Source: UBA9732 sp963649615 (GTDB taxonomy: Bacteria; Spirochaetota; Spirochaetia; Sphaerochaetales; Sphaerochaetaceae). From it: 8,442 nucleotides of DNA. The stretch lies in contig CAVJIN010000057.1 of assembly GCA_963649615.1 (NCBI GenBank), positions 1 to 8,442 of the forward strand, read 5' to 3'. This document shows, piece by piece, positions 1-5,998 of the stretch. The notes under the pieces were generated by a model that saw only the letters and a list, made by a program, of their open reading frames with translations, made no database searches and was not told the DNA's origin. A program made the translations under genes and the position numbers. How positions within the stretch are numbered: the stretch's first letter is position 1; every line of letters starts with the position of its first letter.

Positions 1-12
1 GATAGGCATAGT

Positions 13-120
13 GGGGAGCGAACCTTTGCGGTAGAAGGACGCGAAACGTTGAGCGTCCGCAGCAAAGGCGGCCCGTAAAGGCGACCTTCCTCTGGAGCCT
101 TGTAGGGCGATCCCCTGTCC
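13..120 (+). ncRNA. Possible structured RNA or palindromic intergenic repeat
   Basis: This segment is much richer in G+C than the rest of the window and holds nested complementary arms. GGGGA at 13-17 can pair with TCCCC at 111-115, CCTTTGC at 23-29 with GCAAAGG at 62-68, and GGACGC at 37-42 with GCGTCC at 53-58. A strong intrinsic terminator follows at 129-160, as expected for the 3' part of a small RNA or an untranslated tail. I recognise no RNA family: it does not look like tRNA, SRP RNA, tmRNA or the RNase P 3' end. It could equally be a palindromic intergenic repeat. The 5' boundary is unknown and may lie outside the window. Confidence 0.3.
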
Positions 121-128
121 GCTCAAAC

Positions 129-160
129 AAAACAGGTCACCTGAAAAGGTGGCCTGTTTT
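129..160 (+). terminator. Rho-independent terminator
   Basis: Two 14-base arms at 129-142 and 147-160 pair fully, with one G-U wobble, around a GAAA tetraloop. The right arm ends in TTTT and is followed by CGTTT. The A-run at the start of the left arm means it could also work on the minus strand. It probably ends the transcript that covers the GC-rich segment just upstream. Confidence 0.78.
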
Positions 161-322
161 CGTTTCTCGGCTCCACTCTGTTGTTTTTGCCACTATTGCT
201 TCATTACCAAGCCTAGCAATTGTAACATATTTCAGCAGTCGTGCAGATATATGTACAAATTGTATCACTTTTGAAGCATTTTTTGCAAAAAGTGACATTT
301 CATTCAAGACAAGACATGAAAG

Positions 323-574
323 ATGTGTTTTATATGGCGAGAAACAGTAGACTTATCACGCTACAACAGCTCAGCCTTTAATCAGGAGACAACCAAACCT
401 TATCATGGTCAAAAGTTACATCCACCTTGGTTAGTCCATCTGAGGAATTTCAATAAGACTCTCTGTGATTGTCTTCACATAGACCCTGAAAAGCTTATTG
501 TCCACAGAAAGGACGGGAACCATTATCAGTTTGTACGCCTTAAAGAAAGGACGTTTTCAGAGTTTTTGCAGTAA
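323..574 (+). CDS. Small hypothetical protein, possibly a frameshifted remnant
   Basis: An 83-codon reading frame of unknown function. The second half looks protein-like, rich in aromatic and basic residues, with motifs such as HPPWLVHLRNF, EKLIVH and HYQFVRL. The start is poorly supported because no good ribosome site precedes the ATG at 323. A second reading opens at an ATG at 316 in another frame (beginning MKDVFYMARNSRL) and stops at 379-381. There LQQLSL meets FNQETTK of the longer frame, so a small indel in the T-run near 376-379 would join them into one protein starting MKDVF. This may therefore be a decayed gene. A terminator-like hairpin lies 13 bases after the stop. I do not recognise the family. 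Confidence 0.35.
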   Translation: MCFIWRETVDLSRYNSSAFNQETTKPYHGQKLHPPWLVHLRNFNKTLCDCLHIDPEKLIVHRKDGNHYQFVRLKERTFSEFLQ

Positions 575-587
575 GAAGTGAAGCTAT

Positions 588-622
588 GGTGAAGGTAAAC
601 AACACAATGCCTTCACCTTTTA
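588..622 (+). terminator. Terminator-like hairpin after the small ORF
   Basis: GGTGAAGG at 588-595 pairs perfectly with CCTTCACC at 610-617. A T-G wobble and an A-T pair can extend the stem inward to 10 base pairs with a 10-base loop. The sequence TTTTATTTTATT follows. It fits a rho-independent terminator for the ORF ending at 574, with a fairly large loop. Its arms also contain the CCTTCAC word that recurs at 741-764, so it may instead belong to that repeat set. Confidence 0.5.
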
Positions 623-740
623 TTTTATTCTTCTGCAAGCAATTGCGTCTGATGGTGAAACAATTGAAGCTATTTTATTGCAGAATACGTAAAAGCATTA
701 TAAATATATAGAATATAAAATACGGGAGCGGAGTATATTA

Positions 741-764
741 CCTTCACTCCTTCACCACCTTCAC
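741..764 (+). repeat. Three tandem CCTTCAC repeats
   Basis: CCTTCAC occurs at 741-747, 749-755 and 758-764, spaced by one and two bases. A fourth direct copy lies at 610-616 and an inverted one at 589-595. Short clustered repeats like these can be binding sites for a replication or recombination protein of a mobile element, but no such gene is in the window. The function is unknown. Confidence 0.5.
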
Positions 765-872
765 TTTCCATAGCCGTAGGGGGTATTCAAATCTTCAGCC
801 AAAACGGGCTATGTACCGGACAAACAGTCTCACGCGTAAAAATTCAAAATCAATTAGGGTATATCAAAAATT

Positions 873-1625
873 TTATTTAGGTTGTTCAGTTCCTAGTTTT
901 TTGAGTCCTTTGTCAACAATAGAAGAAATTTCCTGTCGAGAAATAACATCAAGTAGAAAAGTTCCTCCAATTGAGTTTAAATATCGCAGAGCATTAACGT
1001 AGTGATACCTTCCTATTTTTTCTCCATTTTGTTGTCTTGTAAGAAGACAATCAATAATCCCTAAAAACACATGATTATTTGCTGTAACATTACTAGAAGA
1101 CAGAAGAAGCATATTTGATGCAAATGCACTGCCACATATCAAATCAGCCGCCTTGTAATGATTTGAAGATTCTGAGTCATAACAAAGTTTACCGGCCCAC
1201 CAAAGTCTTGAGACACAATTAATGTAATTAGATCTCTTAATTCCGCGAGTAAAAAGAAATGAAGTTTTAATTTCTTCATCATTTCTTGTTTGTAATTCAT
1301 TATGCCTTCTATAAATGACATAATCCCAGCATTCTGTAATTATAAGCCCCAGCCAAAATCTTTCATCCGTCGCATATGAATAAGGCAATCCTTTTAATCC
1401 CTCATACATTGCTTCAACATTAATCCTATCAGAAACAGAATAATCATCTTCTACATTTAGATTGATATTAGGATAATCAATATTTGTTTCATGTAACCAA
1501 TTATTTTGCAGGCATAATTCAAGTAAATCATCATTTTTTTCATTCAAGAAATAATGTTTATATGTCTGAAAATCTGCCTTAAAGGCCTCAATTGCTTCAG
1601 TTGATAAATAATGAACTTTATTCAT
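873..1625 (-). CDS. 250-aa protein resembling the DUF6339 group, last gene of the GHKL operon
   Basis: A 250-aa soluble protein with no signal peptide or membrane segment. Features resembling the DUF6339 group as I remember it are ATDERFW at 85-91, an aromatic patch around C99-W100-D101-Y102, and RLWW at 140-143. The C-terminal part, around NALRYLNSIGG (211-221), is helical. I know no biochemical role for this group; it tends to occur in defence neighbourhoods. The ATG at 1625 is chosen because TGGGAG precedes it by nine bases and it begins one base after the preceding stop codon. An in-frame start further upstream would overlap the previous gene deeply and lacks this support. The spacing indicates co-translation with the 292-aa protein and the ATPase. 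Family assignment is from memory and tentative; that it is a gene is well supported. Confidence 0.82.
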   Translation of the reverse strand: MNKVHYLSTEAIEAFKADFQTYKHYFLNEKNDDLLELCLQNNWLHETNIDYPNINLNVEDDYSVSDRINVEAMYEGLKGLPYSYATDERFWLGLIITECWDYVIYRRHNELQTRNDEEIKTSFLFTRGIKRSNYINCVSRLWWAGKLCYDSESSNHYKAADLICGSAFASNMLLLSSSNVTANNHVFLGIIDCLLTRQQNGEKIGRYHYVNALRYLNSIGGTFLLDVISRQEISSIVDKGLKKLGTEQPK

Positions 1626-1626
1626 T

Positions 1627-2505
1627 TCACTCTTCTCCCACAGATATCTTGTCCAATTCTTCAAAAGCAGAACGTATAGGTTCACCAAAGAGAGATTGAG
1701 CTACTTTCAATAAATCAGAATGTTGAATATCAAGACTATCAATCTTTATATTGTTTTTTTCTAGCTGATTTTCAATAATTTGATACCAGTGTTTTGAAGT
1801 GGTATCTTCGTCAAGTTCTTTATGTGCTAAATACATCCTCTCCAAAATAACAACAAGAGCTGGAAATAAAACCAAAGACAATGCTGTTTTGCGATACATA
1901 TTTTTTCCTAAATTACAGTAACTATCAAAGGCTTCAGCTTGTAAACCAACAAAAATGTAATTTGAATCATCATCTGTGTTAACAGTCATCACTCCGTCAG
2001 CATCATTATCGATACGCCTAATTTTTATTATTGAAGATAGTTTATCCATTTCTTTTTTAGAACATGGATATTTCACAGCATCTCCAATTGCAATTATTTG
2101 ATGCTTGTGTAAATCAAAACATTCGTTTTCATAATCTGCGTGAAATTCAGGTAAATGATAATTAGGGAAATCTTTAATCAATACAACAAAAGTGTTGATT
2201 TCAATTGCATCATTAACCAAGGTATTCCTAAAACTGAAATGTATTGTTTTTTCTTTACTAAGATGTTCTTCTCTAAAACAAGAAGAAGGACTTTCAACAT
2301 GAACACAATACTGTGCATAGTCTTGTCTAATTAATGCTTCTATTGAAGGACAATTAATATTGAATTCTACATCACAAATATAATTCTCAAATTCACTACG
2401 CAATGAAATGTCAGACATGATTGTATTGCCTTCTCTAAAATCATGAGATGCTTGATCATATCGATTCAAAATCGGGTAAGAAGATAATCTATTTTTTACT
2501 CTCAT
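1627..2505 (-). CDS. 292-aa protein of unknown function, partner of the GHKL ATPase
   Basis: Not assigned to a named family. The N-terminal half (about 1-190) has many short alternating hydrophobic stretches typical of beta-rich folds. It contains SYPILNRYDQA (9-19), YCVHVESPSSCFRE (66-79) and FPNYHLPEFHADYE (113-126). The part from about 200 is helical, with a hydrophobic helix at 208-222 (ALSLVLFPALVVILE), more likely buried in a domain than in a membrane. The ATG at 2505 is chosen because TGGAGG lies nine bases upstream, inside the last codons of the ATPase gene, giving a 17-base overlap and probable translational coupling. A TTG at 2514 abuts the ribosome site. A second ATG at 2418 has AGAAGG upstream but would drop the SYPIL segment. 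Operon position suggests it works with the ATPase and the 250-aa protein; no catalytic motif is evident. Confidence 0.85.
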   Translation of the reverse strand: MRVKNRLSSYPILNRYDQASHDFREGNTIMSDISLRSEFENYICDVEFNINCPSIEALIRQDYAQYCVHVESPSSCFREEHLSKEKTIHFSFRNTLVNDAIEINTFVVLIKDFPNYHLPEFHADYENECFDLHKHQIIAIGDAVKYPCSKKEMDKLSSIIKIRRIDNDADGVMTVNTDDDSNYIFVGLQAEAFDSYCNLGKNMYRKTALSLVLFPALVVILERMYLAHKELDEDTTSKHWYQIIENQLEKNNIKIDSLDIQHSDLLKVAQSLFGEPIRSAFEELDKISVGEE

Positions 2506-4417
2506 AGTAATCAACCTCCATCATACAATAGTCATCAAAATCTACTTTTAATTCTAATGTGATTTCATCACCTTTTTTCAAATTGGCCAGATAAACTTTT
2601 CCATCTTTACAATTTAAGCTATCAAAAGAGCCTTTGATTCGTTTAACAGAAATCACAGAAAGTTCAAATTCACTTTGCTCACCTGAAATAAAGAATTCCA
2701 ATCTTCCGTTTTTTGCATTGTTTGGGACAATAAACCTATATTTATAAATACCCTCACTTGAATTACTACACATTAGCCGTGAATTTTGTATTTCAATCTG
2801 CTTATAGGTATCTTTACTCTTTTCACCTTGAGGATTCGGAATTGGTATATCTGTAGGTTCTGGACCTGGTTGTTGTCCTGGATTTGGGAATAGTGGAAGT
2901 TGATTGGGTCCTGGTGTTGGATGAAATCCTGCTGCTCCGGTTCCAAAACCTTCTGCGGTCTCATCAAATTTGATTTGTTCTTTAATTTTAGTTCTCTTTG
3001 TTGAGGCTTTCATTGTTTTTTTGTTACCTAAGCGAGTTTTTGAAGACAGGACCTTTCCTTCAAGTTCCTTTGATTCTCCCGTATCAAGCGTATCTGGCAA
3101 AAAATCTTCTACTCCAAAAGCATCTATTGTACTTTTTGAACTTATTCCGAAATTTTCCTTAACTTTATTTCTGAGATATTCTCGTAACTCTTTATAAACA
3201 TCCTCGTAATATTTTGGATTGTTGTTTCTTGTAGGTTTCCACGAATCGTGTGAAGGAACCTCCATCTCTTTAAAGACTCTATTCATTTCATTCCCAGTAA
3301 TCATAAGAATACCTGTAAAATTGATACTTCCATGAATATTCTTTTGTTCAAAAAGGCGCATTCCTTTTTCTCTGGTCATTAATATTCTTCTGTTAAGGTT
3401 ATCCTTTGCGCCATAAAGATATAGTGTGCAATCATTATCCTTAAAAGAATAATCTTTACCATACTCTTCTGAATTTAAGCTGATTTTTATAATGTTTGGA
3501 TCATTACCTGTCATCATATGATAATAAGTCAATAAATCAGTTTTGCGTTCATCACTAGAAGCATCAAGTCTTGAAATAAAAGAGCCTATTGTTTCTTTTG
3601 AAATTTCTTCATTCTGAACCCTTACAATTAATTTTCCTTTGAGAATAGAAATGAAAAAATCTAATAAGACACTTTCTTCAATTTTTGTTTTGAGTGTTAA
3701 CTCTTTTCTGTTACCTATGATATAAATATCAGTTCCTGGTGATTTCCTTTCATCTTCATCAAAAGAAAAACATTCATGTATTGCAGTAAAAGAATCATCA
3801 TCTGAATAATACCCATGTCCCTGAGACCACTGAGTATCATCCATTTGGTATGAAATTAGTTTTGCTACACCAAAATAAGACTTTAACCCCGCGATATCCA
3901 AAGAAGAGTAAAATACTGTTCTTAAATCAGAACATGCATATGCAGCATTCTTACCAATGCCTTTACTACCGCCAGAAATATCGCTTTTTTCAGATGAACC
4001 ATTTTCTTTTATCAAACGGCTCCAGGATGTGCCTTTTTTACATGTATCACTTCCTTCCAGACCTCTGGTATTGTAATCACTAACTTTTAAAACAGATATT
4101 TCATTTTTTGAAATTACATCTAAAGCATTATCAAAAAAACGTTTAGCTGCCTTTTCTTCCTTATTACTCTCCTGACATCTTTTCATAGATTCAGAGAGAC
4201 TATCAACACCAGGAATCTTATTTCGTAAAATGGCAAATTCCTTAAACTCAACAATAACCGGGTCAGTTGTACTTGTATTATGAACATCCAATGAATTTTG
4301 AATAGTTTCTCTTACAAGTGAATAATATGAATCATCTGCAAATGTTTCTATGCCAGAGTCATTTATTCCATTTATATCACCATTAAGATTTGATGGAAAT
4401 CTCCAATCCAAAGCCAT
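2489..4417 (-). CDS. GHKL (MutL/Hsp90/MORC-like) ATPase of a defence module
   Basis: A 642-aa cytoplasmic protein with an N-terminal Bergerat-fold ATPase. Motif N is RETIQNSLD, with E37 as likely catalytic base and N41 as Mg ligand. D114 in SDYNTRGL is the adenine-binding Asp. GGSKGIGK at 149-156 is the glycine-rich lid, and GTD at 228-230 fits the last ATP motif. A transducer-like region follows, including MTREKGMRLF (347-356) and VPSHDSWKP (387-395). Then come a basic linker, a Pro/Gly-rich hinge (about 497-530) and a beta-rich C-terminal domain (about 540-642). GHKL ATPases clamp or remodel DNA through ATP-driven dimerisation, and MutL/MORC-like members occur in restriction loci. No nuclease motif is visible, so it would act with partners. 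The ATG at 4417 has GGAGGG upstream; a TTG at 4429 is less likely. It lies 36 bases after the small gene and overlaps the next gene. Confidence 0.9.
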   Translation of the reverse strand: MALDWRFPSNLNGDINGINDSGIETFADDSYYSLVRETIQNSLDVHNTSTTDPVIVEFKEFAILRNKIPGVDSLSESMKRCQESNKEEKAAKRFFDNALDVISKNEISVLKVSDYNTRGLEGSDTCKKGTSWSRLIKENGSSEKSDISGGSKGIGKNAAYACSDLRTVFYSSLDIAGLKSYFGVAKLISYQMDDTQWSQGHGYYSDDDSFTAIHECFSFDEDERKSPGTDIYIIGNRKELTLKTKIEESVLLDFFISILKGKLIVRVQNEEISKETIGSFISRLDASSDERKTDLLTYYHMMTGNDPNIIKISLNSEEYGKDYSFKDNDCTLYLYGAKDNLNRRILMTREKGMRLFEQKNIHGSINFTGILMITGNEMNRVFKEMEVPSHDSWKPTRNNNPKYYEDVYKELREYLRNKVKENFGISSKSTIDAFGVEDFLPDTLDTGESKELEGKVLSSKTRLGNKKTMKASTKRTKIKEQIKFDETAEGFGTGAAGFHPTPGPNQLPLFPNPGQQPGPEPTDIPIPNPQGEKSKDTYKQIEIQNSRLMCSNSSEGIYKYRFIVPNNAKNGRLEFFISGEQSEFELSVISVKRIKGSFDSLNCKDGKVYLANLKKGDEITLELKVDFDDYCMMEVDYYESKK

Positions 4418-4437
4418 ACATCCCTCCAATATTTACA
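4418..4437 (-). promoter_or_regulatory. ATPase leader sharing a 12-base motif with the small-gene leader
   Basis: Read on the minus strand, AAATATTGGAGG (plus 4423-4434) lies just before the ATPase start and contains its ribosome site. The same 12 bases occur at 4690-4701 before the 76-aa gene. The upstream CAATATTTACA is one half of the AT-rich palindrome seen at 4694-4718. Duplicated leaders suggest shared translational or transcriptional control. Confidence 0.45.
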
Positions 4438-4453
4438 ATATATTTTTCTAATA

Positions 4454-4684
4454 TTAATCAAAAGTAAAACGAGAACTTTTCTCTGATGAACCAGAAAATT
4501 TGGATTTACAATTCTTTACAGCACTATCAATAGCAGAGAACATCTTGTCCAAATCTTTTTTTGTATATTCATAATTATATGGATTTGAGCAGTTCCCTAG
4601 CAATTCTAACATGTCAATAATTTTTTGTGTTCGATTTTCAGCAATTCTTACAAAACGTTCTCTATTCGTTTCTTTATTTGGCAT
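4454..4684 (-). CDS. 76-aa small conserved-looking protein ahead of the GHKL ATPase
   Basis: A 76-aa, charged, helical protein with no signal peptide or membrane segment. The first part carries RERFVRIAENRTQKIID (8-24), then a short LLGNCSN stretch (28-34), NYEYTKKDLDKMFSAI (37-52) and a Lys/Ser-rich tail. The pattern RF-x-R-x-A-x2-RT, LLGN-x-SN, Y-x-Y-x4-D resembles small unnamed proteins I have seen beside methyltransferase and ATPase genes, but I know no function. It could be a structural subunit or a regulator; no clear helix-turn-helix is visible. The ATG at 4684 is preceded by GGAGG at five bases. An upstream in-frame opening at 4738 would read through the promoter and is rejected. It begins a transcription unit of its own, about 100 bases after the methyltransferase stop, and leads directly into the ATPase gene. 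Confidence 0.82.
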   Translation of the reverse strand: MPNKETNRERFVRIAENRTQKIIDMLELLGNCSNPYNYEYTKKDLDKMFSAIDSAVKNCKSKFSGSSEKSSRFTFD

Positions 4685-4693
4685 AAATTCCTC

Positions 4694-4718
4694 CAATATT
4701 TGTAAAAATACAATATTG
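4694..4718 (-). promoter_or_regulatory. Palindromic operator candidate over the -10 and start site
   Basis: The left arm CAATATTTGTA (4694-4704) and right arm TACAATATTG (4709-4718) are inverted copies differing by one extra T. The palindrome covers the -10 box and predicted start of the ATPase-operon promoter, where bound protein would block RNA polymerase. It is all A/T-rich, so a chance palindrome is possible, but related sequences recur at 4761-4777 and 4427-4437. Confidence 0.45.
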
Positions 4719-4738
4719 TTTAGACGAGGAATAGTCAA
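4710..4738 (-). promoter_or_regulatory. Sigma-70-type promoter of the ATPase operon
   Basis: On the minus strand, TTGACT (4738-4733) is a 5/6 match to the -35 consensus. After a 17-base spacer comes TATTGT (4715-4710), a 4/6 match to the -10. Transcription would start near 4703, leaving a leader of about 20 bases with GGAGG before the 76-aa gene. The -10 lies inside the palindrome at 4694-4718. This would let the ATPase operon be expressed apart from the methyltransferase. Confidence 0.65.
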
Positions 4739-4760
4739 GAAAATTTTTATATATTTGTCA

Positions 4761-4777
4761 AATATTTGTAAAATATT
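4761..4777. repeat. AT-only inverted repeat after the methyltransferase gene
   Basis: AATATTT (4761-4767) and AAATATT (4771-4777) are a perfect 7-base inverted pair around GTA. With the flanking C (4759) and G (4778) it resembles the operator candidate at 4694-4718. It lies 23-39 bases upstream of the -35 of the ATPase promoter. It could be a second protein-binding site or a weak hairpin after the methyltransferase stop; no T-run supports a good terminator. Confidence 0.35.
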
Positions 4778-4783
4778 GAATTT

Positions 4784-5974
4784 TTATTGAATCTGATTTA
4801 ATCGGTTTCCAATTACTTCTATAATTCCAACAACAAGAGCATTTCCCATACAGAAATATCTCATATGGTCTGTCATGCCTTCAGTCCAGTTATCTTCAAA
4901 CCCATCAATTCTTTCACACTCTAAAGGTGTAAGAATTCTTAAACGATGTGTCTGAGGGTCTTCTATAATATGAGAAGATCTGTTTTTTGAACCTTCAGAG
5001 GTAAGCATAGTTCTTGCCGGTCTATCTAAGAAATCCGGAAATGCAATAGGTCCTTCAGTGAAATAGTATTCATAACCTGCGTTGGTTACACGTTTTTCCT
5101 TCTTTGCTCCTTTCATATACTGCCATTTTGGAATATCATTTTCTTTGATGTAATATTTATCAGGAACATCAGTTTGAAGAATATCTTTTAGTAAAGTATA
5201 AGGACCATCATAAGTAGATTCAACGTCAGCTGTTTTTGCGGAAAAATTAATACAATAGCCACTATTTTCAAATGTTGCGGAGAATTTGTTTGACAACTCA
5301 ATAAGGTCACTAGAAATACTAATGCTTTTTGAATCCGCTTGCGATGTTTTCATACATGGAAATGCAGGAGCAAAAAAACCTTCCTTTGTAAGAATTGTGC
5401 CACCATTATATGATTTATATAGCTTCTTCTGAATCTTTGCATCTCTTGTTGCAAATATAAAAATTCTGCGTCTTCTCTGCACAAAGCCATATTCAGCAGC
5501 ATTAATTACACGCCATTCCACAGAGTATCCAAGTGAATTCAAGCAAGAGAGAATTATTCCAAAATCTCTTCCTCTCTGTTTTGCCGGGGATTTTAGTAAT
5601 CTGTCAACATTTTCAAGAAGAATAAATTTAGGTCTCTTTTCTTCAACGATTCTTCTGATTTCCCACCAGAGAACACCTTTTTTACCTTGAATTCCTTTTG
5701 ATGTAGCTAATGTTGCAGCAACAGAATAGTCTTGACAAGGAAAACCACCAACAAGCAGTTCATGGTTAGGTATTGATTTTGCATCTACTGTAGCAACATC
5801 GTCATTTGAGTTTATTGAATTTGGATAATGCTTATTATAACAGTCAAAAGCCCATTGAGTCTTAGCCCCTGGTTCCCATTGATTTGCAAAAAGAGTCTTC
5901 CATCCACTTTTCTCAAGTCCAAGCCTGAATCCTCCGACACCCGCGAATAATTCAATGACTGTTTTTTTTGCCAT
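4784..5974 (-). CDS. DNA (cytosine-5) methyltransferase, Sau3AI/GATC type
   Basis: A 396-aa type II modification enzyme that transfers methyl from S-adenosylmethionine to C5 of cytosine in its target. C5-MTase motifs appear in order: I FAGVGGF (10-16), IV GGFPCQDYS with catalytic C80, VI ENV (121-123), VIII QRRRR (166-170), a target-recognition stretch (about 190-310), IX around RPARTMLTSEG (318-328), and X from MGNALVVGIIEV (376-387). The segments VLWWEIRRIV and ENVDRLLKSPAKQRGRDF are typical of Sau3AI-type enzymes, and the divergent neighbour is a Sau3AI-type endonuclease, so GATC is the predicted site. Specificity is inferred, not read directly. The ATG at 5974 has GGAGG at a 4-base spacing; a frame open to 6022 would remove the promoter. 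The length is close to that usual for this family and all motifs are intact. Confidence 0.96.
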   Translation of the reverse strand: MAKKTVIELFAGVGGFRLGLEKSGWKTLFANQWEPGAKTQWAFDCYNKHYPNSINSNDDVATVDAKSIPNHELLVGGFPCQDYSVAATLATSKGIQGKKGVLWWEIRRIVEEKRPKFILLENVDRLLKSPAKQRGRDFGIILSCLNSLGYSVEWRVINAAEYGFVQRRRRIFIFATRDAKIQKKLYKSYNGGTILTKEGFFAPAFPCMKTSQADSKSISISSDLIELSNKFSATFENSGYCINFSAKTADVESTYDGPYTLLKDILQTDVPDKYYIKENDIPKWQYMKGAKKEKRVTNAGYEYYFTEGPIAFPDFLDRPARTMLTSEGSKNRSSHIIEDPQTHRLRILTPLECERIDGFEDNWTEGMTDHMRYFCMGNALVVGIIEVIGNRLNQIQ

Positions 5975-5998
5975 TAATCCTCCGATTACATTTATAAT
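5968..5998 (+). promoter_or_regulatory. Candidate endonuclease promoter, opposing the methyltransferase promoter
   Basis: A perfect TATAAT at 5993-5998 on the plus strand has TTGCCA (5968-5973) upstream at a long 19-base spacing. A start near 6005 would give a leader of about 65 bases to the endonuclease ATG. Its -10 overlaps the methyltransferase -10 by five bases, so the two promoters could not be occupied together. The long spacer implies a weak promoter; an initiation site closer to 6050 is also possible. Confidence 0.4.

Larger units (their letters stand above)
575..872. other. Gene-free stretch at the left edge of the defence cluster
   Basis: About 300 bases between the small plus-strand ORF and the 3' end of the minus-strand operon. 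Besides the hairpin at 588-617 and the CCTTCAC cluster, it holds an inverted pair CATAGCC (769-775) and GGCTATG (807-813) separated by 31 bases. The short frame that opens at 811 on the plus strand has no ribosome site and overlaps the end of the 250-aa gene. I see no credible gene. The stretch probably marks the junction between the defence cluster and older mobile-element sequence. Confidence 0.5.

Noticed and set aside
266..294. Inverted pair CACTTTT / AAAAGTG with a 15-base loop
   Set aside because: Short, A/T-rich and with a large loop; not strong enough for a terminator or operator call.
811..1002. Plus-strand 63-codon frame
   Set aside because: No ribosome site, low-complexity translation, and antisense overlap with the well-supported 250-aa gene.
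1626..1688. Longer start for the 250-aa protein at 1688
   Set aside because: It would overlap the 292-aa gene by about 60 bases and lacks a clear ribosome site. The ATG at 1625 has TGGGAG and fits operon spacing.
2773..3197. Small frames on both strands inside the ATPase gene
   Set aside because: They are shadows of the Pro/Gly-rich linker and neighbouring codons, with no ribosome sites.
4685..4738. Upstream extension of the 76-aa protein to a start at 4738
   Set aside because: It would be translated from within the -35/-10 region and has no ribosome site, whereas the ATG at 4684 has GGAGG at ideal spacing.
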